Origin: Sulfitobacter donghicola DSW-25 = KCTC 12864 = JCM 14565
Lineage (GTDB): Bacteria > Pseudomonadota > Alphaproteobacteria > Rhodobacterales > Rhodobacteraceae
Length of the DNA: 64,000 nucleotides
Direction of reading: 5' to 3'
Assembly (NCBI RefSeq): GCF_000622405.1
Contig: NZ_JASF01000005.1
Span: forward strand, 496,001 to 560,000
The notes beneath the pieces are model-generated. The model did no database searches. It was not told the DNA's origin and saw nothing but the letters and a program-made list of their open reading frames with translations. The translations under genes were made by a program, and so were the position numbers. Positions 17,701 to 26,360 of the stretch are shown here, one piece after another (positions within the stretch are counted from its first letter, which is position 1; each line of letters starts with the position of its first letter).

Positions 17701-17940
17701 CCGGTTCGCCGCGCCACTATCGTTGAAGAAGTTGTCAATTGTGATCGTGCGGCCATCGGCCAACGTGATCACCAGCTGATCCCCTGTCCGCACTTGGCTC
17801 GCGAAATCGGATTGACGTGCGTTAATGGAAATTTCCTGGCCGGAACCGGCCTGGATCACTTGGTTTTGCGCATCCGCAGATACTGTTCCGCGCTGCATGC
17901 CGCCCGCACTTCCGCGAACAACGAAATCAATCGCATTCAT
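14749..17940 (-). CDS. Secreted Ig-like-repeat protein, probable type I secretion adhesin
   Basis: 1063 residues from the ATG at 17940; the frame is open to 17985, but this ATG gives the conserved start MNAIDFVVRG. Residues about 1-110 resemble the BapA/LapA-type prefix domain. A Gly/Ala-rich hydrophobic patch follows (about 140-180). Then come seven Ig-like repeats of about 93 residues, each with a GxTxPG, a GxW and an ATDxxGN element and ending in VDT, and one divergent copy. The C-terminal 90 residues are unrelated and contain no RTX nonapeptides. Encoded first in the type I secretion operon, it is the likely exported surface or biofilm protein. Confidence 0.8.
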   Translation of the reverse strand: MNAIDFVVRGSAGGMQRGTVSADAQNQVIQAGSGQEISINARQSDFASQVRTGDQLVITLADGRTITIDNFFNDSGAANRLFVSADGYLNEVSFVDSGQGNLYAQYGPTAEWGKWSPSDELIFLGNSEIAGVALPEGGADDVSMLGAALLGTGLLGGGGAAVAAGLGGAAVIGGLAGGGGGDDGVAAPYVNDEDANVAIGGDEGEQTLTITGGGEPGDTVVVTVGEETVETVIDDDGNFSAVFEGDNFPADGVYDSVVTVTDGDGNETVLDGPSFEIDTIAPEISFTSGTESTGDFFNEVTFEDGVTLTGTGEAGATLAITIAGITQTTVVSETGSWTVSWDPGTLDAGEYTTGITAVTTDSFGNTRSYTETLVVDTVTSVTVETATVGGDGTINSVEHADGVSFNGTAQAGSSVEVTVAGITQTVIATESGTWTTTFSSTDLAAGEYTGTVSVVATDTFGNVATTSGTFEVDTLVRDFAITSSTGGADGVINADEAGQPLTVSGMTEPGSTVVVELGGATVTAVVSANGSWTATFPAGSIQSGTYTSTMTATATDAAGNVDTATTSVQVDTDAGVLTIDSTPVEGDDIVNHDEASDGVVLTGTADPGAVVTVTMEGVSHNVVANNSGNWEAFFSANDVAAGVYTAEITATTTDPYGNSRQASDSVEVDTRVDNLSVSMSDIAVDNIISNAEHGGNVTVTGTTEAGSTSVVVTLADLTANATIDAAGNWSAVFDASALDKGTYTADVGVTVIDGVGNVATAAATVEVDTEVLPLAATSNSAGGDQVVNAAEAATGIDLGGTVEPGSTVQVTFDGTQYTANVDAAGNWSLTVPASDVRSGAYAADIVVEATDHVGNVAEITDTLSIDTAAPDGPVIASFTRAGDGIRGISIETEMDGGAASGDVHSVSQVASDGSISEVAGQQGFNSLRGETDFVFNENVPNGSQLIVNSTDAAGNTSGTYLVLDDEAATNSVDLTNMALGEYQIENLDLDFAEAASVVIDEASLLALSTESNTLTIHGSAEDQVTIQGGVAQGTQSVDGQTYNVYAVGTEGTLLVEQEIPVTI
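15000..17400 (-). repeat. Tandem Ig-like coding repeats (period about 280 bp)
   Basis: Seven in-frame repeats of 92-95 codons (plus one degenerate copy at the C-terminal end) run through the adhesin gene. The repeats are clearly related at protein level but well diverged at DNA level, so the array is old rather than a recent expansion. Boundaries are approximate. Confidence 0.75.
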
Positions 17941-18269
17941 AGTTTTTACCACTCTACTCGAAAGCGCCTGCTTTGTGCAGATCACTTACTTCTATTGTTT
18001 TTTTGTTTTGCTGCTACCCGGCCCGTTCGAGCGTGCCGTGATTTCACCGTTATGTGACCACATTATTCACACGATTCACGGAAATCCAGTGTTTTATCAC
18101 CAATTTTTCCCCGCAGATTCAATTATGTGCGCCCGATGCAACAACCTTTCATAGGTCGCGGGGGTGATTAAGCTGCTTTTGAGTGCAACAATCAGAGTCC
18201 TATCAAGGCTTTAGCTCCGATTTCGCCTTCCTTATTGACTTACAACCGATCTGGGCCAACGTTGGCCAT
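17941..18269. promoter_or_regulatory. Divergent intergenic region, adhesin operon and CocE hydrolase
   Basis: About 330 bp that must contain promoters for the minus-strand secretion operon and the plus-strand hydrolase. It is AT-richer than its surroundings, with T-runs near 18000. I see no convincing -35/-10 pair or strong palindrome. If the hydrolase begins at the upstream GTG (18183), the gap is 242 bp. Confidence 0.4.
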
Positions 18270-20267
18270 ATGACCATAAAAAATCATTCACTTCGGGCAA
18301 TTACCGAAGATCCGGACCATTTGATCACCCTATCAGATGGCATTCGCCTTTCCGCCCGCCTTTGGCGACCAAAAGACGCCGAGGCCGATCCGGTTCCTCT
18401 CATCCTTGAATTTCTTCCCTATCGCAAACGCGATGGCACCTGTGCACGCGATGCGTTGACCCACCCTTATTTAGCCGAACGGGGCTATGCCTGCGCCCGC
18501 GTAGATATGCGCGGAAATGGCGATAGCGAAGGGTTGATGGAGGATGAATATACCGCACAAGAGCTTTCCGACGCTGTTGAAGTCATCAAATGGGCAGCGG
18601 CCCAACCTTGGTGCAACGGCAATGTAGGCATGATGGGGATCAGCTGGGGCGGGTTCAACGGGCTTCAGGTTGCGGCCTTGGCTCCCGAAGCCCTGAAAGC
18701 TGTCATTACTCTTTGCTCAACAGTCGATCGTTTTGCCGATGACATCCATTATAAAGGAGGTTGCCTGCTGAACGAAAACCTTGGCTGGGGCGCCACAATG
18801 TGGAGCTATTCCAGCCGCGCGCCGGATCCGGCTTTGCGTAGTGACTGGCGCAAGATGTGGTTAGATCGCCTCGAGAACGAACCATTCCTGCCCTCTGTCT
18901 GGCTCCGCCACCAAACAAGGGATGCCTATTGGCAGCATGGATCGGTCTGCGAAGACTACTCGAAAATCAAGGCAAAGGTTTTAGCGGTTGGCGGCTGGGG
19001 AGATGCCTATAAAAACGCCGTCCCCCAACTGGTTGAGGCGCTAGACGGCGCAAAGGGGATTGTTGGACCATGGGTGCATAAATATCCCCATTTCGCAGCA
19101 CCCGAACCTCGTATCGGCTTCCTGCAGGAGGCTCTTAGATGGTGGGACCATTGGCTAAAGGGGATAGACACCGGCGTTGAGGAAGATCCGGACTATCGCG
19201 CCTATCTTATGGACGGGGTACGCCCCGCCGCATGGTATAAAGAGCGCAGCGGCCGCTGGATCGCCGAAAAGACAGGGGCAACCACACATCTACCTGTGCA
19301 GACATTACACTTGGGTGAAAACGCATCGCTAGAAGACGCACCGCAATTGATAAACGTCGATGTCTCCTCTCCCGCGCATTGTGGCGCTGCCGCCGGAGAA
19401 TATTGCGCCATCTGGCTAGGCCCCGAAATGCCCGGCGATCAGCGGGGTGATGACGCATTATCATCTACCTTCACCTCTGCCCCCTTGGCCGCTGATATGG
19501 ATTTGGTTGGCGCACCGCGTCTTACTGTTACGATATCCTCTGACAAACCGCAGGCGCAAATGGCCGTTCGGCTGAATCACATTCACCCAGACGGGGTATC
19601 TACGCGCATCACCTATGGCGTTCTTAATCTATCGCACCGACAAAGCGCATCAACGCCTAGCAAGATGACACCGGGTGTGGCCGAAGAGATTTCCCTGAAC
19701 CTTGACCATATTGCCTACCGCATTCCCAAAGGGCACAGAATCCGTGTCTCTATATCGACGGCTTATTGGCCGCTTTTGTGGCCAGCGCCAGAAGCCGCCG
19801 CACTTCACATTTCCAAGGGCAGCATCGCCCTGCCCCAGCGCCCAACGAAGGGCCATGATGAAGTAACATTTGAACAGCCCGAAGCAGCACCGCCGTGGGA
19901 AACCGAAGAGATTCGCCCAGAAAATCACGTGAGGCGGCAAGAGGTGGACATGGTAACCGGCACGCATAGCCTCATAATTGAGGATGATTTTGGAAAGATC
20001 AAAGATTCAGACCATGGCCTAATCACAGGCTCCATCGCGCGCGAACGCTGGGATATTCATCCCGACGATCCGCTATCAGCGCGGGGCGAATGTGATTGGG
20101 AAGACACTTTGGAAAGAGACGGCATAGCCCTACGTAGCCGTGCTCAATGCAGTATGCGATCGGATGCGACCACCTTTCACCTTACAGCCAAAATTGAAGC
20201 TTGGGAGAATGGCGAACTTGTGTATTCCCGCGAAGAAAGCGAGGCCATTCCGCGCGACCACCTATAA
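18270..20267 (+). CDS. CocE/NonD-family alpha/beta hydrolase
   Basis: 665 residues from the ATG at 18270; the frame extends to a GTG at 18183 (694 residues), and neither start has a clear ribosome binding site. The catalytic core shows the nucleophile elbow GISWGG (Ser125 from this start), the upstream ARVDMRGNGDSEG, and a late His-containing segment (GPWVHKYPHFA). This is followed by the C-terminal jelly-roll domain of X-Pro dipeptidyl-peptidase/cocaine-esterase proteins. The family hydrolyses esters or peptides; the substrate is unknown. It lies directly upstream of a peptide-type ABC importer, suggesting it processes the imported compound. No signal peptide is evident. Confidence 0.85.
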   Translation: MTIKNHSLRAITEDPDHLITLSDGIRLSARLWRPKDAEADPVPLILEFLPYRKRDGTCARDALTHPYLAERGYACARVDMRGNGDSEGLMEDEYTAQELSDAVEVIKWAAAQPWCNGNVGMMGISWGGFNGLQVAALAPEALKAVITLCSTVDRFADDIHYKGGCLLNENLGWGATMWSYSSRAPDPALRSDWRKMWLDRLENEPFLPSVWLRHQTRDAYWQHGSVCEDYSKIKAKVLAVGGWGDAYKNAVPQLVEALDGAKGIVGPWVHKYPHFAAPEPRIGFLQEALRWWDHWLKGIDTGVEEDPDYRAYLMDGVRPAAWYKERSGRWIAEKTGATTHLPVQTLHLGENASLEDAPQLINVDVSSPAHCGAAAGEYCAIWLGPEMPGDQRGDDALSSTFTSAPLAADMDLVGAPRLTVTISSDKPQAQMAVRLNHIHPDGVSTRITYGVLNLSHRQSASTPSKMTPGVAEEISLNLDHIAYRIPKGHRIRVSISTAYWPLLWPAPEAAALHISKGSIALPQRPTKGHDEVTFEQPEAAPPWETEEIRPENHVRRQEVDMVTGTHSLIIEDDFGKIKDSDHGLITGSIARERWDIHPDDPLSARGECDWEDTLERDGIALRSRAQCSMRSDATTFHLTAKIEAWENGELVYSREESEAIPRDHL

Positions 20268-20387
20268 CGCCGCTGTTACACAACCAAGGTATTTCGCCTT
20301 GCGACATGTGCCCAAATGCGCAACCTTAAATCATCCACCACTACAGCGTGCGCAAAAGACGTACGATTCCAACTGGGAGACCACACT

Positions 20388-21995
20388 ATGAAAGATCAAC
20401 TGAAACAGCTGAGCACAGCCGTGACCAACGGGTTGATGACCCGTCGTGAGTTCGTCACGCGTGCAGCCGCCTTGGGCGTGACAGCAGCAGTAGCAAATTC
20501 AATGCTGGCCAACTCTGCAGCAGCAGACAGCCATGCAACCCCCGTAGCTGGCGGTACATTCCGCATGGGCGTACAGGGCGGCGAAAGCACCAACACCCAA
20601 GACCCCGCATTGTGGGCATCTGATGTGCCAATCGCGGTTGGTCAGCTTTGGGGTGAGACCCTAGTTGAAGTAACAGCATCTGGTGACCTGCAAGGTTTGG
20701 TTGCAGAAAGCTGGGAAGGCTCGGCAGACGCAAAAACATGGCGCTTCACCATCCGTGACGGCATCACCTTCTCTACCGGCGCAGCGGTAACCGCTCAGGA
20801 TGTTTTGCGCACGATGGAGCGTCACTCTAACGAAGATTCCAAATCCGGTGCTTTGGGCATCGTTAAGGGCATCGAAAGCATGCGCACGGATGGCGACAAT
20901 GTCTTCGAAGTCACGCTTTCCGTTGGCAACGCTGACTTGCCATATCTGATGGCCGACTATCACCTGATGATCCAGCCGGACGGCGGCTTTGGCGCTGAAA
21001 CAGCCGCGATCGGTACTGGTGCTTATGTCATGGACACCTTTGAGCCTGGTGTACGCGCATCCGCAACCCGCCGCAGCGACTATTGGGGCGGCGATCAGTC
21101 AACTATCGCGCATTATGACAGCGTCGAAGTTATCGTTCTGAACGATGCGACTGCCCGTACGGCGGCTCTTCAGTCTGGTCAGGTTGATGCGATCAACCGC
21201 GTTGAGCCAAAGATCGCAAAACTGCTGGACCGCGCTCCGACTTTGAGTGTGAAAAACGTTTCTGGTCGTGGCCACTATGTGTTTATCGCGCATATCGACG
21301 CCGCGCCGTTTGATAACAACGAACTGCGCTTGGCGCTGAAGCACGCGATCAACCGTGAAGAAATGGTTGAGAAAATCCTGCAGGGTTACGGCGGTATCGG
21401 TAACGACATGCCCATCAACGCAGCCTACCCGCTGTTTGATGAAACCATCCCTCAGCGCGACTATGACATCGAAAAAGCCAAGGCCCACTATGCGGCTTCC
21501 GGCCATGACGGCAGCCCGATCATCCTGCGCGTTGCTGACGGCGCCTTCCCAGGTGCAGTAGACGCGGCAGCGCTGTTCCAGCAGTCTGCTCAGGCGGCAG
21601 GCATTCCGTTGGAAATCAAGCGTGAGCCAAACGACGGTTACTGGTCCGAAGTCTGGAACGTACAGCCGTTCTGCGCATCCTATTGGGGCGGCCGCCCTGT
21701 ACAGGACCAGATGTACTCAACCGCGTATCTCTCCACTGCCGATTGGAACGACACCCGCTGGAAGCGTGATGATTTCGACGCAATGCTGCTAGAAGCACGC
21801 GCCGAGCTGGACGAAGCCAAGCGCAAGGAAATCTACTCCAAGATGGGTCGCATGTTGAACGAAGAAGGCGGTCTGATCCTGCCAATGTTCAACGACTTCA
21901 TCGATGCGGTTTCCAACGAAGTTCATGGCTTTGAGGGTGATCCAAACGGCCCGATGATGAACTGGTACGCGTTCAAAACAACATGGAAAGCGTGA
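20388..21995 (+). CDS. Family 5 ABC transporter substrate-binding protein (peptide/opine type)
   Basis: 535 residues from the ATG at 20388, which is preceded by GGGAG; the longer frame from 20316 is not needed. The N-terminus has a twin-arginine signal (TRREFVTRAAALG, Arg19-Arg20) ending near SAAADSHA, implying export of a folded protein. The mature part carries the SBP_bac_5 pattern, for example LVAESWEGSADAKTWRFTIRDGITFS and the later ALKHAINREEMVEKIL. It captures ligand in the periplasm for the DppBCDF-type importer encoded next. Ligand class (peptide, opine or other) is open. Confidence 0.93.
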   Translation: MKDQLKQLSTAVTNGLMTRREFVTRAAALGVTAAVANSMLANSAAADSHATPVAGGTFRMGVQGGESTNTQDPALWASDVPIAVGQLWGETLVEVTASGDLQGLVAESWEGSADAKTWRFTIRDGITFSTGAAVTAQDVLRTMERHSNEDSKSGALGIVKGIESMRTDGDNVFEVTLSVGNADLPYLMADYHLMIQPDGGFGAETAAIGTGAYVMDTFEPGVRASATRRSDYWGGDQSTIAHYDSVEVIVLNDATARTAALQSGQVDAINRVEPKIAKLLDRAPTLSVKNVSGRGHYVFIAHIDAAPFDNNELRLALKHAINREEMVEKILQGYGGIGNDMPINAAYPLFDETIPQRDYDIEKAKAHYAASGHDGSPIILRVADGAFPGAVDAAALFQQSAQAAGIPLEIKREPNDGYWSEVWNVQPFCASYWGGRPVQDQMYSTAYLSTADWNDTRWKRDDFDAMLLEARAELDEAKRKEIYSKMGRMLNEEGGLILPMFNDFIDAVSNEVHGFEGDPNGPMMNWYAFKTTWKA

Positions 21996-22002
21996 TCACC
22001 TC

Positions 22003-22959
22003 ATGCATCCCATTGTAACTTTGGTCGCCCAGCGCTTAGCGCTGGGCCTCCTGCTGCTCTTCGCCGCGTCCATCCTGATCTTTGCTGGCACGACTATGCT
22101 GCCCGGCGATGTGGCGCAACAAATCCTCGGACAGGGTGCGACCCCCGAAAACCTCGCCAACTTGCGCGCGGAACTTGGGCTGAATGATCCACCTGTCACA
22201 CGGTATTTCAATTGGTTAGGTGGTGTCCTACAGGGTGACCTTGGCACCGCGCTCACCAATGGCCGCGACATCGCTGAAAGCATTGGCGGGCGTTTGAAGA
22301 ACACTATGTTCCTCGCGTTCTGGGCCGCTGTTATTTCCGTGCCGCTGGCAATTTTCCTTGGCCTGCTGGCTGTTCGCTACAAAGACAGATGGCCTGACAA
22401 ACTGATCTCGGCGGTCACGCTGACCACGATTTCCATCCCCGAATTTATGATCGGTTACATTCTGGTCTATTGGCTGGCGATCAAGCTACGCTGGTTCCCA
22501 TCCGTTGCCATCATGAACGATTCAATGAGCCTTGGCGCAAAGTTGAACGCGATTGCGATCCCTGTGATGGTTCTGACGCTGGTGGTTCTGGCACATATGA
22601 TGCGCATGACCCGCGCGGCCATCCTGAATGTGATGCAATCCGCCTATATCGAAACGGCCGAACTGAAAGGCCTTCGGATGCTCAAAATCATTCGCAAGCA
22701 CGCCTTTCCAAATGCCGTAGCCCCTATCGTCAACGTTGTGATGATCAACATGGCCTATCTGGTTGTTGGTGTTGTGGTTGTCGAAGTTGTCTTTGCCTAC
22801 CCTGGCATGGGCCAATATCTGGTTGACCACGTGAGCAAACGAGACGTGCCTGTTGTGCAGGCCTGTGGCTTGATCTTTGCTGCTGTCTATATCGGCCTGA
22901 ACCTGATTGCCGATATCGTTTCCATTGTGACCAATCCGCGTCTGAGGCATCCAAAATGA
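22003..22959 (+). CDS. DppB-type ABC transporter permease
   Basis: 318 residues, about six transmembrane helices. It shows the DppB/OppB features: the N-terminal LGLLLLFAASILIFAGTTMLPGDVA and the cytoplasmic EAA loop around YIETAELKGLRMLKIIRKHAFPNA, which docks on the ATPase. It begins 7 bp after the binding-protein gene and its stop overlaps the next permease start (ATGA), so all are cotranscribed. Confidence 0.93.
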   Translation: MHPIVTLVAQRLALGLLLLFAASILIFAGTTMLPGDVAQQILGQGATPENLANLRAELGLNDPPVTRYFNWLGGVLQGDLGTALTNGRDIAESIGGRLKNTMFLAFWAAVISVPLAIFLGLLAVRYKDRWPDKLISAVTLTTISIPEFMIGYILVYWLAIKLRWFPSVAIMNDSMSLGAKLNAIAIPVMVLTLVVLAHMMRMTRAAILNVMQSAYIETAELKGLRMLKIIRKHAFPNAVAPIVNVVMINMAYLVVGVVVVEVVFAYPGMGQYLVDHVSKRDVPVVQACGLIFAAVYIGLNLIADIVSIVTNPRLRHPK

Positions 22960-23771
22960 TCCGTATACCTCCTGCCGCTTTGATCGGCCTGTTCTTCACC
23001 TTTCTCTTTTTCTTCTGCGCTGTCTTTGCCCCGTTCCTTGCCCCTTATGGCATGGCCGAAGTCGTTGGCGACGTGTGGGAGCCCTCCTCTTCCGAGTTCT
23101 TACTCGGCACTGACAGCATCGGCCGCGACCTGCTAAGCCGCATGATCTGGGGCGGGCGCACGACGATCTTTATCGCCACCGCCGCAACCATCCTCAGCTT
23201 TGTGACTGGATCGGTTCTGGGTTTCTTTGCCGCGGTTTCTGGCGGCTGGGTGGACCAGCTGATTAGCCGCTTTGTTGACCTGATCATGTCCATCCCGTCC
23301 TTGATCTTTGCGCTGGTTGTATTGTCGGTTCTCCCCACAACAATCGTGACGCTGATCGTCCTGATGGGCCTGCTGGATAGCACACGGGTATATCGCCTAG
23401 CGCGTGCTGTGGCCGTTGACATTACTGTCATGGATTACGTCGAAGCCGCCCGCCTTCGGGGCGAGAAAATCGGCTGGATAATCTTCCGCGAAACATTGCC
23501 AAACGCGTTGTCACCATTGGTGGCGGAAATGGGCCTGCGGTTTATCTTTATGGTGTTGTTCGTCTCGACGCTTTCGTTCCTTGGCCTTGGCGTACAGCCA
23601 CCACAGGCTGACTGGGGCGGGATCGTGAAAGAGAACAAGGAAGGCATCAACTATGGCATTCAGGCGGCTCTTTACCCTGCCTACGCCATCGCCGCCTTGT
23701 GCATCTCGATCAACCTTGTGGCGGACTGGATTCTCAGCCGAACCACATCATTGAAAGGGGGTCGGGGATGA
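22956..23771 (+). CDS. DppC-type ABC transporter permease
   Basis: 271 residues, about six transmembrane helices. The periplasmic HLLGTDxxGRD-like element typical of DppC appears as LLGTDSIGRDLLSRMIWGGR near residues 49-68. The EAA loop is YVEAARLRGEKIGWIIFRETLPNALSP. It forms a heterodimeric channel with the preceding permease. Its 3' end overlaps the ATPase gene start by 4 bp (ATGA). Confidence 0.93.
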   Translation: MIRIPPAALIGLFFTFLFFFCAVFAPFLAPYGMAEVVGDVWEPSSSEFLLGTDSIGRDLLSRMIWGGRTTIFIATAATILSFVTGSVLGFFAAVSGGWVDQLISRFVDLIMSIPSLIFALVVLSVLPTTIVTLIVLMGLLDSTRVYRLARAVAVDITVMDYVEAARLRGEKIGWIIFRETLPNALSPLVAEMGLRFIFMVLFVSTLSFLGLGVQPPQADWGGIVKENKEGINYGIQAALYPAYAIAALCISINLVADWILSRTTSLKGGRG

Positions 23772-25405
23772 GTGAACCTCTACTCAAAGTACGCGGCCTG
23801 AAAATCGGCGCGACGATCTTTCCACCGGGTGAGAAATCACGCGAGATCGAAATCGTCCACGGTGTGGATTTCGATCTGGAAGCAGGCAAAGTGTTGGGCC
23901 TTATCGGGGAATCCGGCGCGGGGAAATCCACCATTGGCCTCGCCGCAATGGCTTATGGTCGCGGCGGAGTCGAGCTAACTGGCGGCGAAGTCTGGGTGAA
24001 CGGGCGCGACGTCTTGCAATCCACGATGGGGGACAAACGCAACCTGCGCGGCGCCGAGGTTACCTATGTTTCCCAATCCGCAGCTGCCTCGTTCAACCCC
24101 GCAAAACGGATCATGGAACAAGTTACCGAAGCTGCAATCAGCCAAGGCAAGTTTTCCAAATCCGAGGCCGAGCAACGCGCCGTTACCCTGTTTGAAAAAC
24201 TGGGCTTGCCCGATCCTGAAAACATCGGGTCACGCTATCCGCACCAAGTATCTGGCGGCCAGCTGCAACGCTGTATGACGGCGCTCGCGCTCTGCCCAGA
24301 GCCCGATCTGGTTGTCTTTGACGAACCGACGACGGCGCTGGACGTCACCACACAGATCGACGTTCTGAAAGCGATCAAGGATGCGATCCGCGACACAGGC
24401 GTTGCCGCCCTGTATATCACCCACGACCTTGCCGTTGTGGCGCAAGTCAGCGACCACATCATGGTGCTGCAACAGGGCGCGATGGTTGAATACGGCACCA
24501 CCGATCAGATCATCAACAACCCTGTCGAGGAATACACGCAGGCGCTGGTGTCCGTTCGGTCGATCAAACACGTCGAGAAAGAGCCAAGCGACAATCCGGT
24601 TCTAAAAGTCGAAGGCGTAACCGCGCGCTATAGCGGGACGAACTTTGACGTTCTCAAAGACATCAACGTTGAAATCCACCCAGGCCAAACTCTGGCTGTG
24701 GTGGGGGAAAGTGGATCAGGAAAATCCACGCTGGCACGTGTGATCACGGGCCTTTTGCCTCCCAGCAAGGGTGAGATCACCTTTGACGGGCGCACCCTCA
24801 CGCCTGATCTGGCGACGCGCCCTTTGGATGATTTGCGCGAATTGCAGATGATCTATCAGATGGCCGACACTGCAATGAACCCGCGCCAGACCGTTGGCAC
24901 GATCATTGGTCGCCCGCTTGAGTTCTATTTTGGCCTCAAAGGCAAAGAGAAACAGGCCCGCATCCAAGAGTTGTTGGACGAAATCGAACTGGGTGAAGGT
25001 TTCCAAGACCGCTACCCCGCCGAGCTGTCAGGTGGCCAAAAGCAGCGTGTATGCATTGCACGCGCCTTGGCGGCCAAGCCAAAGCTCATCATTTGCGATG
25101 AGGTGACTTCGGCGCTTGATCCGCTGGTGGCTGACGGCATCCTGAAACTGCTCTTGCGGCTGCAAAAGGTCGAGGATGTGGCCTATCTCTTTATCACGCA
25201 CGATCTAGCGACGGTAAAAGCAATCGCCGATAGCATCGCAGTGATGTTTCAGGGACAAGTCGTGCGCTATGGCCCGAAATCCAAGGTGCTTGCCCCGCCG
25301 TTTGATGACTATACCGACCTGCTGCTCAGCTCTGTTCCAGAGATGAAACTGGGCTGGCTGGAAGAGGTCATCGCAAACCGTAAAATGGAGAGCGCGGGCA
25401 ACTGA
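23768..25405 (+). CDS. Double-NBD ABC transporter ATPase (DppDF fusion type)
   Basis: 545 residues from the ATG at 23768 that overlaps the permease stop; the frame is open to 23699. Two nucleotide-binding domains lie in tandem. The first has Walker A GESGAGKST, signature VSGGQLQR and Walker B LVVFDEPT. The second has GESGSGKST, LSGGQKQR and LIICDEVT. It corresponds to DppD and DppF fused in one chain, a common arrangement in alphaproteobacteria. It powers import by the two permeases. It completes a four-gene importer. Confidence 0.93.
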   Translation: MSEPLLKVRGLKIGATIFPPGEKSREIEIVHGVDFDLEAGKVLGLIGESGAGKSTIGLAAMAYGRGGVELTGGEVWVNGRDVLQSTMGDKRNLRGAEVTYVSQSAAASFNPAKRIMEQVTEAAISQGKFSKSEAEQRAVTLFEKLGLPDPENIGSRYPHQVSGGQLQRCMTALALCPEPDLVVFDEPTTALDVTTQIDVLKAIKDAIRDTGVAALYITHDLAVVAQVSDHIMVLQQGAMVEYGTTDQIINNPVEEYTQALVSVRSIKHVEKEPSDNPVLKVEGVTARYSGTNFDVLKDINVEIHPGQTLAVVGESGSGKSTLARVITGLLPPSKGEITFDGRTLTPDLATRPLDDLRELQMIYQMADTAMNPRQTVGTIIGRPLEFYFGLKGKEKQARIQELLDEIELGEGFQDRYPAELSGGQKQRVCIARALAAKPKLIICDEVTSALDPLVADGILKLLLRLQKVEDVAYLFITHDLATVKAIADSIAVMFQGQVVRYGPKSKVLAPPFDDYTDLLLSSVPEMKLGWLEEVIANRKMESAGN

Positions 25406-25471
25406 TTTGCCCGCCTCCTGCGCGGCCCGTTAAATGGCTGCCGATTGTCGGTTTTGAACATTGCTTTTTGG

Positions 25472-25503
25472 CAAAACTATCCTCTTATGGGGGGATAGTT
25501 TTG
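25472..25503 (+). promoter_or_regulatory. Perfect 11-bp inverted repeat ahead of the phosphodiesterase gene
   Basis: CAAAACTATCC (25472-25482) and GGATAGTTTTG (25493-25503) form a perfect stem with a 10-base loop. The stem ends one base before the AAAGG ribosome binding site of the gene starting at 25517. It may be an operator, an attenuator following the ABC operon, or a translational control hairpin. Confidence 0.55.
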
Positions 25504-25516
25504 AAAGGCTTTGTGC

Positions 25517-26353
25517 ATGGACAACAAACTTCTTTTGATCATCCTTGACGGCGTGCCCTACCGCAACTGGCGGCGTCTGTTTGGCAATCTTGAGGGCTGG
25601 GTTGATAGCGGCGATGCGCGCGTTTGGAAAATCCGTTCGGTCCTGCCGTCGATCTCGGCGTCCTGTTATGCCTCGATCCATACAGGTGTGGCGCCAGCCC
25701 AACATGGTTGCACAGGCAACGGAAACGTTTTCCGGATCAGCCAGCCTGACATCTTTGCCCAAGTGCGCAAAGCGGGCGGTGTGACGGGTGCCGTTGCTCA
25801 TAGCTTTTGGTCAGAGTTCTTTAACCGCCATCCTTTCGATTACGTCCGCGACATCGAATATGACGAGCCTGAAAGCGCGACGATTAACCATGGTCGTTTT
25901 CACACGATGACCGGTTATGGCCAAGCCAACCAAATGACGCCTTCGGACCTTGATCTCTTCGCTACATTGACCAACCTTTGTCTGCGCTTTGGCCTGAATT
26001 ACGGGATGCTGCATACCTGCACATTAGACAGCATGGGCCACCGTTTTTTTCATGACTGTCAGGAGATGGACCACGCCTGTTTCGTGATGGATGAAATGCT
26101 GGCGCCGTTCATTTCGAAATGGCGGGCTGCGGGATATGAGGTGATGGTAACGGCAGACCACGGCCAAGATGAACGCGGCCATCACGGCGGGCGTGACCCG
26201 CTACAACAAGAGGCCGCGCTATATTATTTTGGTGATGCCGAGGGCCCTGCGCCTGATGTCACGATTGACCAGCTACAACTGGCGCCAACCATCCTCAGCC
26301 GTTTAGGTGCCCCCGTTCCTGAGACGATGAAGGCTGGTAGCTTTTTGAAATGA
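25517..26353 (+). CDS. Alkaline-phosphatase-superfamily nucleotide pyrophosphatase/phosphodiesterase
   Basis: 278 residues from the ATG at 25517 (AAAGG upstream). Metal-site motifs of the NPP/PhnA-like group are visible: LLIILDGVPY at the N-terminus (first Asp), SISASCYASIHTG around the expected Ser/Thr nucleophile, TLDSMGH (Asp and His), and TADHGQDERGHHGG (Asp-His pair plus a final His). No signal peptide, so cytoplasmic. It should cleave a phosphodiester, phosphonate or pyrophosphate bond. Position right after the ABC importer and CocE hydrolase suggests the imported compound may be phosphorylated. It is convergent with the esterase gene, 7 bp away. Confidence 0.8.
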   Translation: MDNKLLLIILDGVPYRNWRRLFGNLEGWVDSGDARVWKIRSVLPSISASCYASIHTGVAPAQHGCTGNGNVFRISQPDIFAQVRKAGGVTGAVAHSFWSEFFNRHPFDYVRDIEYDEPESATINHGRFHTMTGYGQANQMTPSDLDLFATLTNLCLRFGLNYGMLHTCTLDSMGHRFFHDCQEMDHACFVMDEMLAPFISKWRAAGYEVMVTADHGQDERGHHGGRDPLQQEAALYYFGDAEGPAPDVTIDQLQLAPTILSRLGAPVPETMKAGSFLK

Positions 26354-26360
26354 TTGGCTC

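Noticed and set aside
16960..18057. Long + strand open frames opposite the adhesin gene
   Set aside because: Low-complexity translations mirror the repeats of the minus-strand gene; no start signals and no recognisable protein.
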